Below, piece by piece: positions 37,433-48,810 of a stretch of DNA of 64,000 bases (its first letter is position 1; the number at the start of each line of letters is the position of its first letter). The position numbers and the translations under genes are program-made. Origin of the DNA: Biscogniauxia marginata (taxonomy: Eukaryota; Ascomycota; Sordariomycetes; Xylariales; Xylariaceae). The notes under the pieces were generated by a model. It saw nothing but the letters and a program-made list of their open reading frames with translations, ran no database searches and was not told where the DNA came from. The stretch is taken from contig MU404076.1 in assembly GCA_022695795.1 (NCBI GenBank), forward strand, positions 186,001 to 250,000, written 5' to 3'.

Positions 37433-38541
37433 AACTAGTGTCATTCCCATGTCCAATTCCAGATGAGCCTATTCGAGGATAGGTACATGGTAAGATTCGT
37501 ATCTGTAATTTTTGGATTTTGTCGCCTCTAACGATGACGTTCTTGGCTCGGTAGAATCTCAAGAAACTCTGGGTCTTCTTGTGCTGTATCACGTAGATAC
37601 TGATAACCTATGAAAGTCCTGGCTCAGTCTTGGACGGGCGATATCAATCGCTCGGTTCATAGGTTTAGATAGATAGTGTGATAAGCCACTCAAGTCTATG
37701 GACCCGAGATAGAGCCTATTGACCAGAACCAAAGCCTGACCGCTTTCGTCCCGGGTATCTAGATCCGAAACTACAAGTACGCGGCGAATAGACGTGTAGG
37801 AAGCATGAAGCAGATCGGAAGCTAATCCGGGAGACCAGGGATAAGCCGAAGGATATGGCCAATATGAATAACGACAAGCTCTCACTTAAGTCACTCGATA
37901 TCTTCAGCCGTTTACTTTCCCTAAGCGACGTAAATCATATGAATCGCCATAGGACGGAATGGTCTGGATTGAGGCTTCGAATACCGTGCTTGGGAACACA
38001 GCATTAACAAGCCCAATAGGCGGTCGCAGTCGTCTTCGAATGATGATCCTCCCCCATATCTACCTTCCAACCAACCGCTTTTGAGTCTAAGGTTCGCTTT
38101 GATATCAAGGATGGCAATTCCATGCATATGTAGCATCAAGAGAAAGGTAGTAGATTATTATCGATTTCAAATGGCCCAAGTTTCTCGCCCCTGCAACCCG
38201 AGTACCTCAACGAACATTCGCTGAATCCTGAACTTGTCGACGAGGTGGATCAATGGGCATTTCAGGAGGTTACCTAAACTTAACATATTTTGAAAGTTTA
38301 TTTTCTCTAAGCTTTTAGGAGGATCAAGCGTTTCAATTATCAATGACTTCGTATTAGTAGTTGTAGTCTTGTTAGTAATATCTGTATAGAGGTGTATTGT
38401 ATTGTTGAATGAGCGTTCGCGGCAACTATGTACAAGCAACGCATTTATGTTTCCATCTTCGTGGTATGCGGTCATTGAATTAAATTGGCTTAGGTAACTA
38501 GAATAACAGTTCATCTTTCCTGGTTACTTCTACGCCCGAAT

Positions 38542-41445
38542 CTATATCGTAATGATGTTAGCCCCTTTGGTGTATGTGGGCATCTTTGCAGGTGCCCTTG
38601 GCTCAAGAGTTAAGATCCTTTCAGCAGCATTTTCAGATGCGACTACGATCATAGCCGAAGGGTTCGCAGTCACCATTCCAGGGAATATTGAAGCATCAAC
38701 GACGAAGAGGTTGTCAGTGCCATAAACCTTGGTATCAAGATCCACGACCGCCGTTCCGTTCTCCTCACGACCATCATCCAGACCCATCTTGTTAGTACCT
38801 AAAAATTGTTAACGAGGTATAATTGAGTTACCAATGGAGACCTTACCCATCCAATGGTTTGCGCGACGCTTTGCAGCGCTCACGACCACACTATTGACAT
38901 AAGCTTGGGTTGTTTCGTTCGCCGCAGGAATCGCCCATGTCAGGTTCTTATACCCGGTGATAGAACTTCGAACGCTCTCAATACCTTGGATGACAGCTAA
39001 TTTATCGTGTTCGTCCTTCAGGTAAGGAGGATCCGACACGAATGTGTCCAACCCACGTCTAATAGTCATACGCCCTCGTGAAACTGTTCCTCTGCCGAGA
39101 TATTGGCTCATGATGATGGTATCTTCACTTCATTAGCTCCACTTCTCTAAATCCCGCAGATAGGGAACTTCTTACTATTGCTACCTGTCTGGTCACCACC
39201 TTCAATGCGAGCTGTCCATTGAACTTGGCGGACTCTTCCATCCGCGCCAGTGATTTCTTCCCAGAACTAGTACCCGTGAGTTAGGACGCTAGTCATTGAT
39301 AAACCGTGGTGTTAGGAAACATACTGCAGGTCCGATATTTGGAGCTGATTGAGCAAGGATACCAGTGCGGTTTGCTTCATTACGTTAGTTCCTCGCTCGC
39401 GTCTTAGCTATAGTCGATTAGATACTCACCGAGGTACTTTGTTTTATCGTCAGGGATTGGTGAAGTCCAAGCTTCATAAAAGTCATAGAAGACGACGTTC
39501 GGGTGAGTAACGAACGTGTCGGTCTTGTAAGGCTAGGTTAGTGTATCACTACTGTATTATAGGGAGGACAACGAACATTGACATGGTCTACAAGGTTATA
39601 GCCCACTGGTAGGTAAATCCAGGAATCATTTCCAATCATAGTAGGTCCGTCTGTTGAAGAGGCGACGATTTCTAGTTGATCAGCCGGTCCAATACCACCT
39701 AACAACGGTTAGTCGAGTATATCCTTAATTAGTACATCTAGGACTTACTTCTCATCAAAAATTTGGCTGAGCCGAAGGTCCCTGCTGCTACAATAACACG
39801 ACCTGTTTCGGGAGTTACTGATACCGTCCCGAATTTGCCCTCTTCGACTGTACAATCCAACTCAACTCCAGTGATGTGTCCGCCGGTTCGGAGGGCTCGT
39901 CTTGCAGGCGTGTTCATCCACAAGGCAAAATTGTCTCTCTTCGCCGCAGTAACTAGGTATGTTGCCATCGGTCCAGCTCTCTCGCCACCCTCGAACATAT
40001 ATGTAGTAGCCCCGAAGGTACGGTTCTTACTACCTGGGTAGTCATTTGGGATGTCCACGTTCGTCCAACCACCCTGTTGGAGAGCGGAACTCAAAATATC
40101 TACTCCTTGGTGCACGTACAGCTGACCATCTTGAGAAGGCCTAGTTGTCCCCGGAATACGATCAAATACTCTCTCTGTGGCGCGCTTTAGGTCCGAGTCG
40201 TGCCATCCCTCGGGGAAATTCTCATCCCAATCCTTAGGGTTAGCCTACGAGATAACATTAGCAAGAGATGCTACACTTAAAAGGAAGCAGGATGAAAAGC
40301 AAAACTAATTGACTTTACCTTCCACCAAAGCCCAGCGTTTACAGCAGTGCCTCCACCAAGTACGCAACCAGCCATCTGATCGGTATCTTTGCAAGCAACA
40401 CCTTCAGAGTCAACCCATATCTGGTTACATAGACCTGGAACATCAAACCGAGTAAGATCTGTCTTCTCAAGCCAAAGAGGCTTCATATTTCCACCCCACT
40501 GTCCTAGAGAGGGTGGTCCCTTCTCGAGCAACAGAACGCTGTGACCCTTTTCACTCAGTTTATCAGCTATCGGGATGCCACCGGCACCAGCACCGACAAC
40601 GATATAGTCGAAAGTCTGGCCAACCATTTCTGGTGCACAGGCAGGAGTCGTCGTAGGACCTCCCCCTGGCGGCTCGGTTCCAGTACCACAGTCTCCTGCA
40701 ACAGTTTCCGTGGCCAATGTGGCCCAGTCTGTGTACGCATCATTGACTACACTTGCGAGCGGTGCACCAAATTGACCGAAACTGTCGTGTTGTCCGAAAC
40801 TGATATCTGCCGGGCAACTAGGATTAGTTGGAGCAGTCTTTGCAGAAGCCTGTCCCAATATGAGGGTACCGCTACTAGTTGACACGTTCCCGCTTGCTCC
40901 ACCCTGATCCCAGGAAAAGCAGTTTTGACATCGATATATGACCTCAAAGCTTGTGCCATCAACCTTGGATGAAACCTGTGTTAATGTGGCATCTCCATTA
41001 TAGACCCCAGGCAGACTATAACCGGTCGCAAAACGGAAAGAGGTCAAGACTTGACCTTCGTAGACCCAGGCCACAAGGAGCAAGGCTTGTGTCATCTGTC
41101 CAGACTGCCCATGGGAGATACCGCACCACCCGGAATTACATCTCTAGAATATTTTCAGTAAGTCCTTGGTTGAAAAGACAGTATCTACATACCAGTAGGC
41201 CAATGTATTCCGTTGCATCATTGGCGAGAGCATCGCCGGGCAATGCTAAGCCAAAGGTTAAGTCACCTTGCTCCCAAGTCCCAAATTCGATATTCGAATC
41301 TGGATCGGTGTATGGAACAGGTGTTTGAGCTAGACATGGTCGTAGCGCTGGCAAAGCTCAGTAACTTGCTCAACACAACGGGAGAATGAGACTCACAGAC
41401 AGCGGCTGCTAGGATAGCTGTCACAATTCGTGGTAAGCTCGGCAT
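38542..41445 (-). CDS. cdh: cellobiose dehydrogenase (heme-flavin, no CBM1)
   Basis: Ten exons are inferred: 41445-41397, 41347-41193, 41143-40319, 40244-39749, 39698-39577, 39532-39430, 39374-39325, 39266-39185, 39122-38847 and 38798-38542 (804 aa). All junctions are in phase and introns are 44-74 nt. The protein is predicted to be secreted: signal peptide 1-23, then QTPVPYTDPD. The N-terminal cytochrome domain keeps both heme ligands, M85 (GQMTQALLLVAW) and H187 (GQHDSFGQFG). A Gly/Pro/Thr linker follows. The GMC flavin domain has VVGAGAGG (about 250-257), QMAGCVLGGGTAVNAG, and the catalytic pair H717 (NHWMG) and N765 (TANPSAM). It oxidises cellobiose to its lactone and passes electrons to AA9 copper enzymes. 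It ends without a cellulose-binding module. It lies divergent to an AA9 gene 3.6 kb away. Confidence 0.95.
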
Positions 41446-44400
41446 ATTGAGGTCAATGGCCAGGAGTCCGAGACCTGAAGGATCGTGACTAGTCCCAGCC
41501 GAGGAGCTGGGGATTCGTAATACTTAATAAATGCCATCGTCTTATTGTTTCGAGGAGGCCAAGACTTTTCTGCCAGCCCGACGTTCCGGGAAGAACACAT
41601 GATCTACGGCATAGGTCAAGCTCGTACTCAGTTTGAGGGACGGCCCAAGCGTAAGGGCTAGGCCTCGGAGTTCCCAGCCGGCCAGATCCGCCAACGAGGA
41701 GACTTATATGGGTTATACCGGTGCACTATACGGTAAGAAGCATCCTAGATAGAGGTATGCATATTGCTTAAACTGCGGAGAGGGTTGACAAGAGACCCGA
41801 CTGGCCGAAACAGGCGACAAACGCTCAGGGTTGTCAGCCGAAAACCTATGGCAATCAAGGCAATAGTCTATATCGAAATGAACACGGAGGCAAGATATTT
41901 TCCCAGCACGGAGACGAAAAGGTTCAGCTTCATCGAGCCGGGGAAGATAGTTGAAGCGCGCGCCCGTTAGCCTGGGTCCAACGGTATCGCTCGTTAAGAT
42001 GAAGCTAGGCGATTTAAGGGCTGAATACATCAAATAAATTGGGCGGGAAGATCAAGCAAGCGTATATGTGTAACGGGGATACGACCCAGCAGGCATAGAT
42101 CGACGGCTACTAGCCGAGATGCTTCGTCTCCAGCAGCCTCAATGCTGTATAGAACAGACGAAGCTCACCAAGACTTAATCTCATCATCACCCAATGAGAC
42201 GGATGATCTACAAGGTCAACATGTCAGCAGCGGAGAATTTTGGAGAAGTCTCTGTACAACCCTGACAATGAGGCTACCCCGGTTGATTATTCTTTGGCGA
42301 AGTGCCTATAGCATACAATATATACCACATTTTAGCACCCGTGCTTTCGTAATTTGATGCCCCGAGATTCCCCACACATACTCTCTTCTCAGGCCGCTTT
42401 GCTCTGCTCTAGCACGTAGAGTATGGGATTCATGTAGGCAATTCCCCATTCCCGGCAGCATCCCACATGAGCCTCTCGAGTCTGGAGTCTCAGCAAGAGC
42501 CCGGTTATTAAATATATTATAGACTCGTAGTGCCTTCACCCTGGACTAGCTGGACAACCCCCAATCTGCATGTTCCAAGATCGTGATCAAGCAGGGGTGC
42601 GATAAGCGATCACCGGGCAACTAATTCCAGGGTTAATTGACTATTGATTTGGATAAATGAACGTAAAGAGACCTTCCTAACTTTGTCATTAGCCAGTCTG
42701 CTTCTAACCCTTTACAGCCTCTCAGCCTATATTCTGACAGCGTTACTATACAAGCTTGGCTGCCTTCCAGGTAGCAGCAGCAGTTGATCCTGTCGCTCGT
42801 CGCCCCGATAATCCTTCGATCTCGCATTCCATTCAACCCTGCTTACAAGCAGAGGGGATAGGCCACGTGAAGTTTTCTAGGAAATCTAGCCGGCTGAGAG
42901 GGCCGATTCGTGAGTGTCTCCACGAGGTCGGCGAGGTCTGATACGAGTCACTGCATCGAAACCCATGGATTTCCTCAATACTTACTCACTTGTCATCGTC
43001 ATGTCAGTCATCACGATAACGAGAGAGCAAGTTTCCGAAACGCAATGGATACGCTTTCAACAGGCCCTCGCTCTACCTAACAAATTTGGCTCGGAAATCC
43101 TCGCGCCGTAGCTGGGAATTCCATTTACGGACAAAATGAAAAGAGGTCGGCGACAATACCTCGCCGCACGACAAATCTAGTTCCAACGCAAGCATCGTGT
43201 GATCTCGTCGACCGCATATGCGTACATTTTGATAAGGCGCACAACGCTATCTTGACCTGGAAATACGCCATCATAATGGTGTTCTTAGAGGCCATACACA
43301 GATCGCAGCTTGAGGGATTTATTGCTCTCTTAAATTCGTGTCCAAATATAACCGTCCTCACGTGTGCCCTCATGGTCATAAGCAATATACATGAAGGTTG
43401 GGAAAACACACCACTAAGGCATATGTCTTCGCTCATATTCCCTTCATGACCTTCACGCCAGCACAGGCCAGAGACAGTCACTCGCTCTAAAACTACAGCC
43501 GCATTTATAGCTTCGTTACTCGCTTAGTGTACGATGGTATGGGTAATTGCTCTCTGAGGGGGATCGGAACTCTAGACTCTCGAAGATGAGTATGTTTCCC
43601 GACCATGTAGGGTATGAGAAAGACCTCAGCTCTTTCTCAGTGCCACCTAAGTGTCCCTCGGGTCATAATTAATGAGGAAGATATAAACATGGAGAGTAAG
43701 CATTGGAGATGCTTGAGATAGGTCTCCCCAAAGCCCTAAATTGACTGCCCCCCCCCTTTTCTGCCACACAAGAAGGTTAGGCAAGGTTATCATCTTCCGC
43801 GCCGGATTATGGGACATTTACGGCAAGTCATAAGCACTAATAAATGACTCTCCGAGCGAAAGAATAGAAAGACAACAGCACGGGTACTCGGCCTGTTGAT
43901 ACTCTTAAGAACAGAAAGGACAATTAGCATCTACCTGGCGTACAGTATCCCACCCCTCGCAAAGCTCTCAATGTTAAAGGGCCACTGGGTCTTGGATGAG
44001 CACAGTATGCTAGGACAATTCTACTGCTAATCAACAAAGACGTTGTAGATGGCGTGGGCGTACACTGAGATGGCAGGTGTCAATAGCTTGAATGATCCTC
44101 ATACTCTCGGCTTGTGTTAGCTTCTCTTCACATAGTAGTGAAATAATCGGGCATTGCTAAGTCAGTCACATGAAACCGGTACCACAAGCGTGATAGTAGG
44201 AACTCGGGTCAGGTTGAATTACACGTCGAAAAGAAAATACTAAAAAGGAGAAGAATGAAAAAGTGTGAAGAGATTATGATTTGTAGTGCGATAACAGATA
44301 CTATGCCTACGGCCTTCGAATTCACCTCCGCAAGCTGTAGGATCCTACGTAACAAAGCGAGGCGTGTCTAGAGAGAGTATGTGCCGTCTCATTTATCTTG

Positions 44401-45009
44401 CTCCTTGCCTAGGTAGTTATATCACTCCCGGAGAATATTTGCCGAAGCAAGCAGGCATCCCTATGAGCACATCCACGCATCTGACTACTCGGGAAGTATA
44501 TTTATTGCCTTGGCCCACACAACCCCCCCCCCCCTCAGAAAGCCAGCCTACCCTACGACGTCGAGCTAAGCATCTCAACTCGGCTATATTAATCTAACAG
44601 TTATTTTATTTACCACGGCCCTCACAGATGCTTATGCTAACATCCAGCACCGCAGGTCTAGAATGGTCGGCCTCCCCCTTTCCCAGACCCACCTGGGTTG
44701 ATACACACGATTTGATCGGTTTGATGGATGAATACCACGACCCGCGTCATATACAGGAAAAGGTTCCGGGATCAGTACGTAACGTCAGGCAGGGAGTACC
44801 AACTACCGAATCGAAGGGGGGGGGGGGGGGCGCTTCTTTGTTTTTAAGGAATGGATTCGGACACCTGGCTAAGAAGAGAAGAAGAAGAAGAAAGCCGAAA
44901 GGGAATGCGCTTTACTCCTATCCTATCTTTCTACCAGATCGCGAAGCACGAATCCTCGACGGGGGACTTCCAGGGAAAAAAAAAAAAAAAGAAGATATCA
45001 ACAGTTATC
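41446..45009. other. divergent intergenic region between CDH and AA9
   Basis: These 3.56 kb hold both promoters. No intact gene is seen. A plus frame at 43252-43449 (LLNSCPNITVLTCALMVI) faintly recalls leucine-rich F-box-like fungal proteins but is broken on both sides. Homopolymer runs occur (C run at 43748-43756, C run near 44523-44534). GGCTAR words, the core bound by XlnR/Xyr1-type activators, occur at 41656-41661 (plus), 41967-41972 (minus) and 44867-44872 (plus). Such 6-mers are common by chance. Confidence 0.5.
44816..45009 (+). promoter_or_regulatory. proximal AA9 upstream region: G15 run, GGCTAA, A15 run
   Basis: A run of 15 G (44816-44830), a GGCTAA hexamer (44867-44872) and a run of 15 A (44976-44990) precede the AA9 ATG at 45010. 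GGCTAA matches the core of XlnR/Xyr1-type (hemi)cellulase activator sites. Poly-A tracts exclude nucleosomes in many fungi. The regulatory role is inferred. Confidence 0.3.
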
Positions 45010-45908
45010 ATGAAAACCTCCATCATCACTGCTGTTGCTGCTGCGGCTTTAGCGGCCCAAGGCGTGTCGGGCCACTACATATTTCAGGCTCTGGCCAAGG
45101 GCACCGCTAAAGGGGTTGCTTACGAATACGTCCGTCGGAACACCAACTACAACAGCCCTGTAACTGGTACGTCTTCTCCCTGGGTATTAGGGTCAAGACC
45201 GTTTCCATTGACGAAGGCTACGCAGATCTGTCCTCTAATGACCTCCGATGCAATGTTGGCGGCGCCGCCGCCAACAACACGAGCACTCTGGAGATGAACG
45301 CCGGATACCCATTCACTTTCACTCTCGACACTGCCGTGTACCACCAGGGGCCTATTTCTCTGTACTTCAGGATCACCCATATCCACTTCAGCGTACTCAC
45401 TAACATACTATAGATACATGTCGAAGGCCCCGGGCAGTGCCGAGGAATACGACGGCAGCGGAGACTGGTTCAAGATCTTCGACTGGGGTAAGCACTAGAT
45501 CCTCCATCTAGTAGACGGGCCTTCGCTAACCTCTTTTCCTTCAGGCCCAACCTTCAACGGCGGGCAAGCCAGCTGGAACATGAAAGGTAAAGTCGCGGCA
45601 ATGTCAATTAGCCTAGGTTCACTAACCCGAACAAATCAGACACCTACTCCTCCACCATCCCCGCCTGCATCCCCGACGGGGAATACCTGCTGAGGATCCA
45701 GTCCCTCGCCATCCACAACCCCGGAGGCGTCCCCCAATTCTACGTCGGCTGCGGCCAGATCAAGGTGTCCGGGGGCGGGAGCACGACTCCGAGCCCGACG
45801 GCCAAGATCCCCGGGGCCTTCAAGGCGACGGATCCCGGATACACGGCCAACATCTATAACAACTTCAACTCTTACACTGTCCCGGGCCCCGCTGTGTTTA
45901 GCTGCTGA
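45010..45908 (+). CDS. AA9 lytic polysaccharide monooxygenase
   Basis: Five exons are inferred: 45010-45166, 45226-45361, 45414-45487, 45545-45586 and 45640-45908 (225 aa), all in phase. The signal peptide 1-21 ends VSG, so the mature protein starts with H22, the copper-brace histidine. The second brace residue is H92 (AVYHQGP), and the axial site includes H162, Q169 and Y171 (PQFYVGC). AA9 signatures [42 protein letters not shown] and [20 protein letters not shown] are all present. C61 and C174 probably form the conserved disulfide. There is no CBM1; a short Ser/Thr/Pro linker-like stretch precedes the C-terminal loop. The enzyme oxidatively cleaves cellulose or related beta-glucans using copper and an electron donor such as cellobiose dehydrogenase. 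It is the only plus-strand gene I can support in the window. Confidence 0.95.
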
Positions 45909-46416
45909 ACGGGGCACCCGTGGCTGAGTAACAAGGTTCTTGCCCGAAAAGCAGGACGGGGTTGAAGATGAGAATGGGTTTTATATATATATAAAAATCG
46001 AAATCCATATGATCCATTAGTTCCATGAGTTGGTAGTCGCAAAATCACACTCGTTAGCCGAAATGCCAGTTCTTAGAGGTTTTAGATGCACGCTCTTTCA
46101 TTGTCTCCTATTTCTGTAGTCTAGCCATCTGCATATGAAGCTCCTCGACGCCAGCCATTAGACTAAGGGCAACCCATGTATTCAATCGTTTAGAATCACA
46201 ATCTTACTCCATCGTAGATATACCACTGATGAAACCCAACGTGGGTCTGCATGTGAACCATCTTTAGTCCCTGAAAACCGTGACTCGCACAACTCTTATG
46301 GGAGGGACGTACATAGCTTTCCTACTTTACAGCCCCTTCTCCCACCAGAACTTCAAACACCAAATTAGAAGAAGCATACCTTGCTTCTCCCTCCCCTTGT
46401 CAGATTTCTCATCATA
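45909..46416. other. convergent 3' flank of AA9 and HMCES genes
   Basis: The two genes converge here. A TA-rich run (TATATATATATAAAA) at about 45982-45996 lies 75 nt after the AA9 stop and may serve 3' end formation. No gene is seen. Confidence 0.5.
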
Positions 46417-48100
46417 TCAGGAACTATTCGCAAAGAACTTGGTAATCTTCTGGTTGGCGGCACCCTGCTCCTTCGCCTTGCCACCGACACCCTTCTTGGC
46501 GTTGGTGGCCACATTACTCGTAGCACTGATCTTTGGTCGGGTACTAGCTTTCTTTTGCGGCGAAGAGGAGATAGTGGTAGATATTTTCTTTTTCGTTGGG
46601 AGCTCGTGCGGCTCATCCTCCGCCTCGCGTTTGACGCCAGCGTGGACTTTGCTATTGACTTCTTCTTTGTCCTCTTCTTTGATAGTATCTCCGTCCTCTA
46701 CCTTCGTACCATCTATACCCGCTGAAGAGTCGCCAGCGACAAGTCCCTCTTCCTTCTTGACTACTATCTCAGGCTGCCGTTCTTCCTTGATGAGTCCTTC
46801 CTCTTTCTCCGTCTTCTTCTTTTGCGCTACGGCGCTCTTGGCAAAGAAATTCGCAATGTTGGATTTGTTCTCCTTGCTACTAACAGGGATGATGAAAGTG
46901 GGCGAATTGTTGCCGACCTTTCCCACATCCTTGCTCACGGGGTAAACCTCGAGCTCACCGTCAAACGGCTTTAGCAGGGACTGCAGCTCCTTAGACCACT
47001 CGTGGCGGCTTGGATCAAGCCAGGTGCGCAGGCCCTCCGAGCCGTTGTCTAGGATGACGGGCATGCGGTCGTGGAGAAAACTGAGCTGCTTGTTTGAGCT
47101 TGTCGTGATGATGGTGTAGGTGTAGTGTTTTTGGTCGTCACCTATGTTTCTCTCACCATTCAGTCAGTCAAGGGAAACCAGTACTGACAACAACCTAGGC
47201 CATATATATGAACCAAGTAAAACTCACCCTCATATTGCACCACATCCCACAAACCCGCGAAGCACATCAGCCTCCCATCCTTGCGCTTCACAAAATGCGG
47301 TATCTTCTCACGCCCGCCTGGGCCTGGGCCCTTCTTCAGCCACTCGTAGAACCCCTGGGCGACGACGACGCACCGCTTGCGTGCCTTCATCGTGGTCCAC
47401 ATGCCGCCGCCCTGGGCGAGCGAATCGTCCCGGCAGTTGATCGTCTTCATCACTGAGCCGTAGTCCGGATTCCGCTTGGTCCAGAATGGCACGAGCCCCC
47501 ACTTCATACTCTGTAGCTTATAGCGCACCTGGTTCTGGGTCTGGGCCTGGGCCTCATCGGCGGTGTCATTTTCTTCTTCTTCTTCTTCCCTGCCTGCGTT
47601 ACCATCATCACCATCACCACCTTCGTTGTCAGCAACCCCTTTTCCCTTATGCCGTCCCCGTCCCCGGGGCCCAGCGCCCCAGTCCGGTACATCCGCGCGA
47701 TACACGATCCCGTGGTATCCGGGGGCAAAATTGTAGCTCTGGCGCGGGGCACTGGAGGGTCTGCCACCGCTATTGCCATCACCACCACCACCATCACCAC
47801 CATTATCATCATCGTTGTAATCAGGCGGTGCCTCATAGACGGGCATATTATCATCCTGCAGCATCTGCCGCACCTGTCCGGGTCGCTATGTTTCATTCAC
47901 ACATGATGATCTAATCAGCTGGTGAAACTTGTTCGTAGGTATAGCGAAAAGGAAGAGAAAATAAAAGGGCTTATAATATTATATAGTATACACAGATGGG
48001 TACGTAGGAGGCAGTCACCTCTCGGAGGGGGTATTATAGGAATTGATATGTGAGTGAGGTTGTATGTACTTACCAGAGCCAACGAGTATCGTCCGCACAT
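46417..48100 (-). CDS. SRAP domain protein, HMCES/YedK type
   Basis: Three exons are inferred: 48100-48074, 47885-47228 and 47141-46417 (469 aa), with introns of 188 and 86 nt. SRAP proteins shield abasic sites in single-stranded DNA by forming a thiazolidine crosslink through Cys2. Cys2 is present (MCGRYSLAL). Other active-site residues are N159 (TINCRDDS), E190 (GFYEW) and H252 (LHDRMP); NFAPG and MKWGLVPFW are also conserved. The whole first coding exon is only nine codons. The SRAP fold is interrupted by Gly/Asp-rich and Glu-rich insertions that bacterial YedK lacks. The long C-terminal tail is Lys/Glu-rich and holds two PCNA-box-like words, SNIANFF (322-328) and QKITKFF near the C terminus. 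The protein is likely nuclear. Confidence 0.93.
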
Positions 48101-48810
48101 CTTGTAAGATGTACCTAGAGACACTACAACAAACAGAACTTATTTAGTCGACTAGCCACAGCGAAGAGGAGTAAAATACATCCATGAGTCTCTGTTGCAA
48201 TTGCGACAAGAATAAAACTTCAATAGGCGAATGTGAAATGTTGATCATGGAGGAGAGTGAATCTAAGAACGCCCTGGTCTGGAAGGGTCCTTTATGACGA
48301 AATAGCTAAGGTGGTTTATATTTTAGCGTTCGCGCCCCTGAACGCGGGATCAGGTGACATCCATTCGCTTCAATAACTCCCACAACGCTGATACTTGCAT
48401 CGACAAGGAACCCAACCTTCCAATTCCAACTATTTCTCTCAGGCCATCAAACAACTTATGTAAACTTTCGTTTTATTTGGGCCGTTAGACTTCATACTCT
48501 AATTGCAGGAGCCAAGGCAAATTGGAAAAGCCAAAAGGATGTTCATGGTGGGGGTAAAATCCAAGTTGCTCAAACATCACAAGAATCATTACTTCATGCG
48601 CAACGTTGGACGTAGAAGCAGCTTAATTTGTCAGTCAGAAGAATGGCAATGCCTCTCATTCCATATGGAGTAATTTTGTGATACCGATCCACGCCAAACC
48701 CTGAAGAAAGCATTCCTGAAGCAGACCGTCCACCGTCCACTTTGCACGCTGCTCGTATGATATATCGGAAGCGGCATGATACATGACCAACCCAAGCCAG
48801 ATATCCTCTC
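48101..48810. other. intergenic between eL18 and HMCES genes
   Basis: 3' flank of the eL18 gene and promoter of the HMCES gene, both on minus. No gene is seen. Confidence 0.5.

Larger units (their letters stand above)
26724..38541. other. long gene-poor block with coding-like relics
   Basis: Almost 12 kb carry no gene I can build. The sequence alternates between AT-rich DNA and pieces with coding-like composition that are broken by stops. The better pieces are listed separately (32626-33508, 34712-35467, 37203-37432). A minus frame at 28629-29042 has a hydrophobic segment (CWCFILSICGIVLLVMAAVF) that could be a relic of a membrane protein. Another at 29445-29723 is open but unrecognised. The first few hundred bases belong to the promoter of the 26723 gene. 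Confidence 0.5.

Noticed and set aside
46280..46945. 221-codon plus-strand open frame
   Set aside because: Antisense of the Lys/Glu-rich tail of the HMCES gene, giving a Ser/Leu/Phe-rich artefact that only looks like membrane segments.
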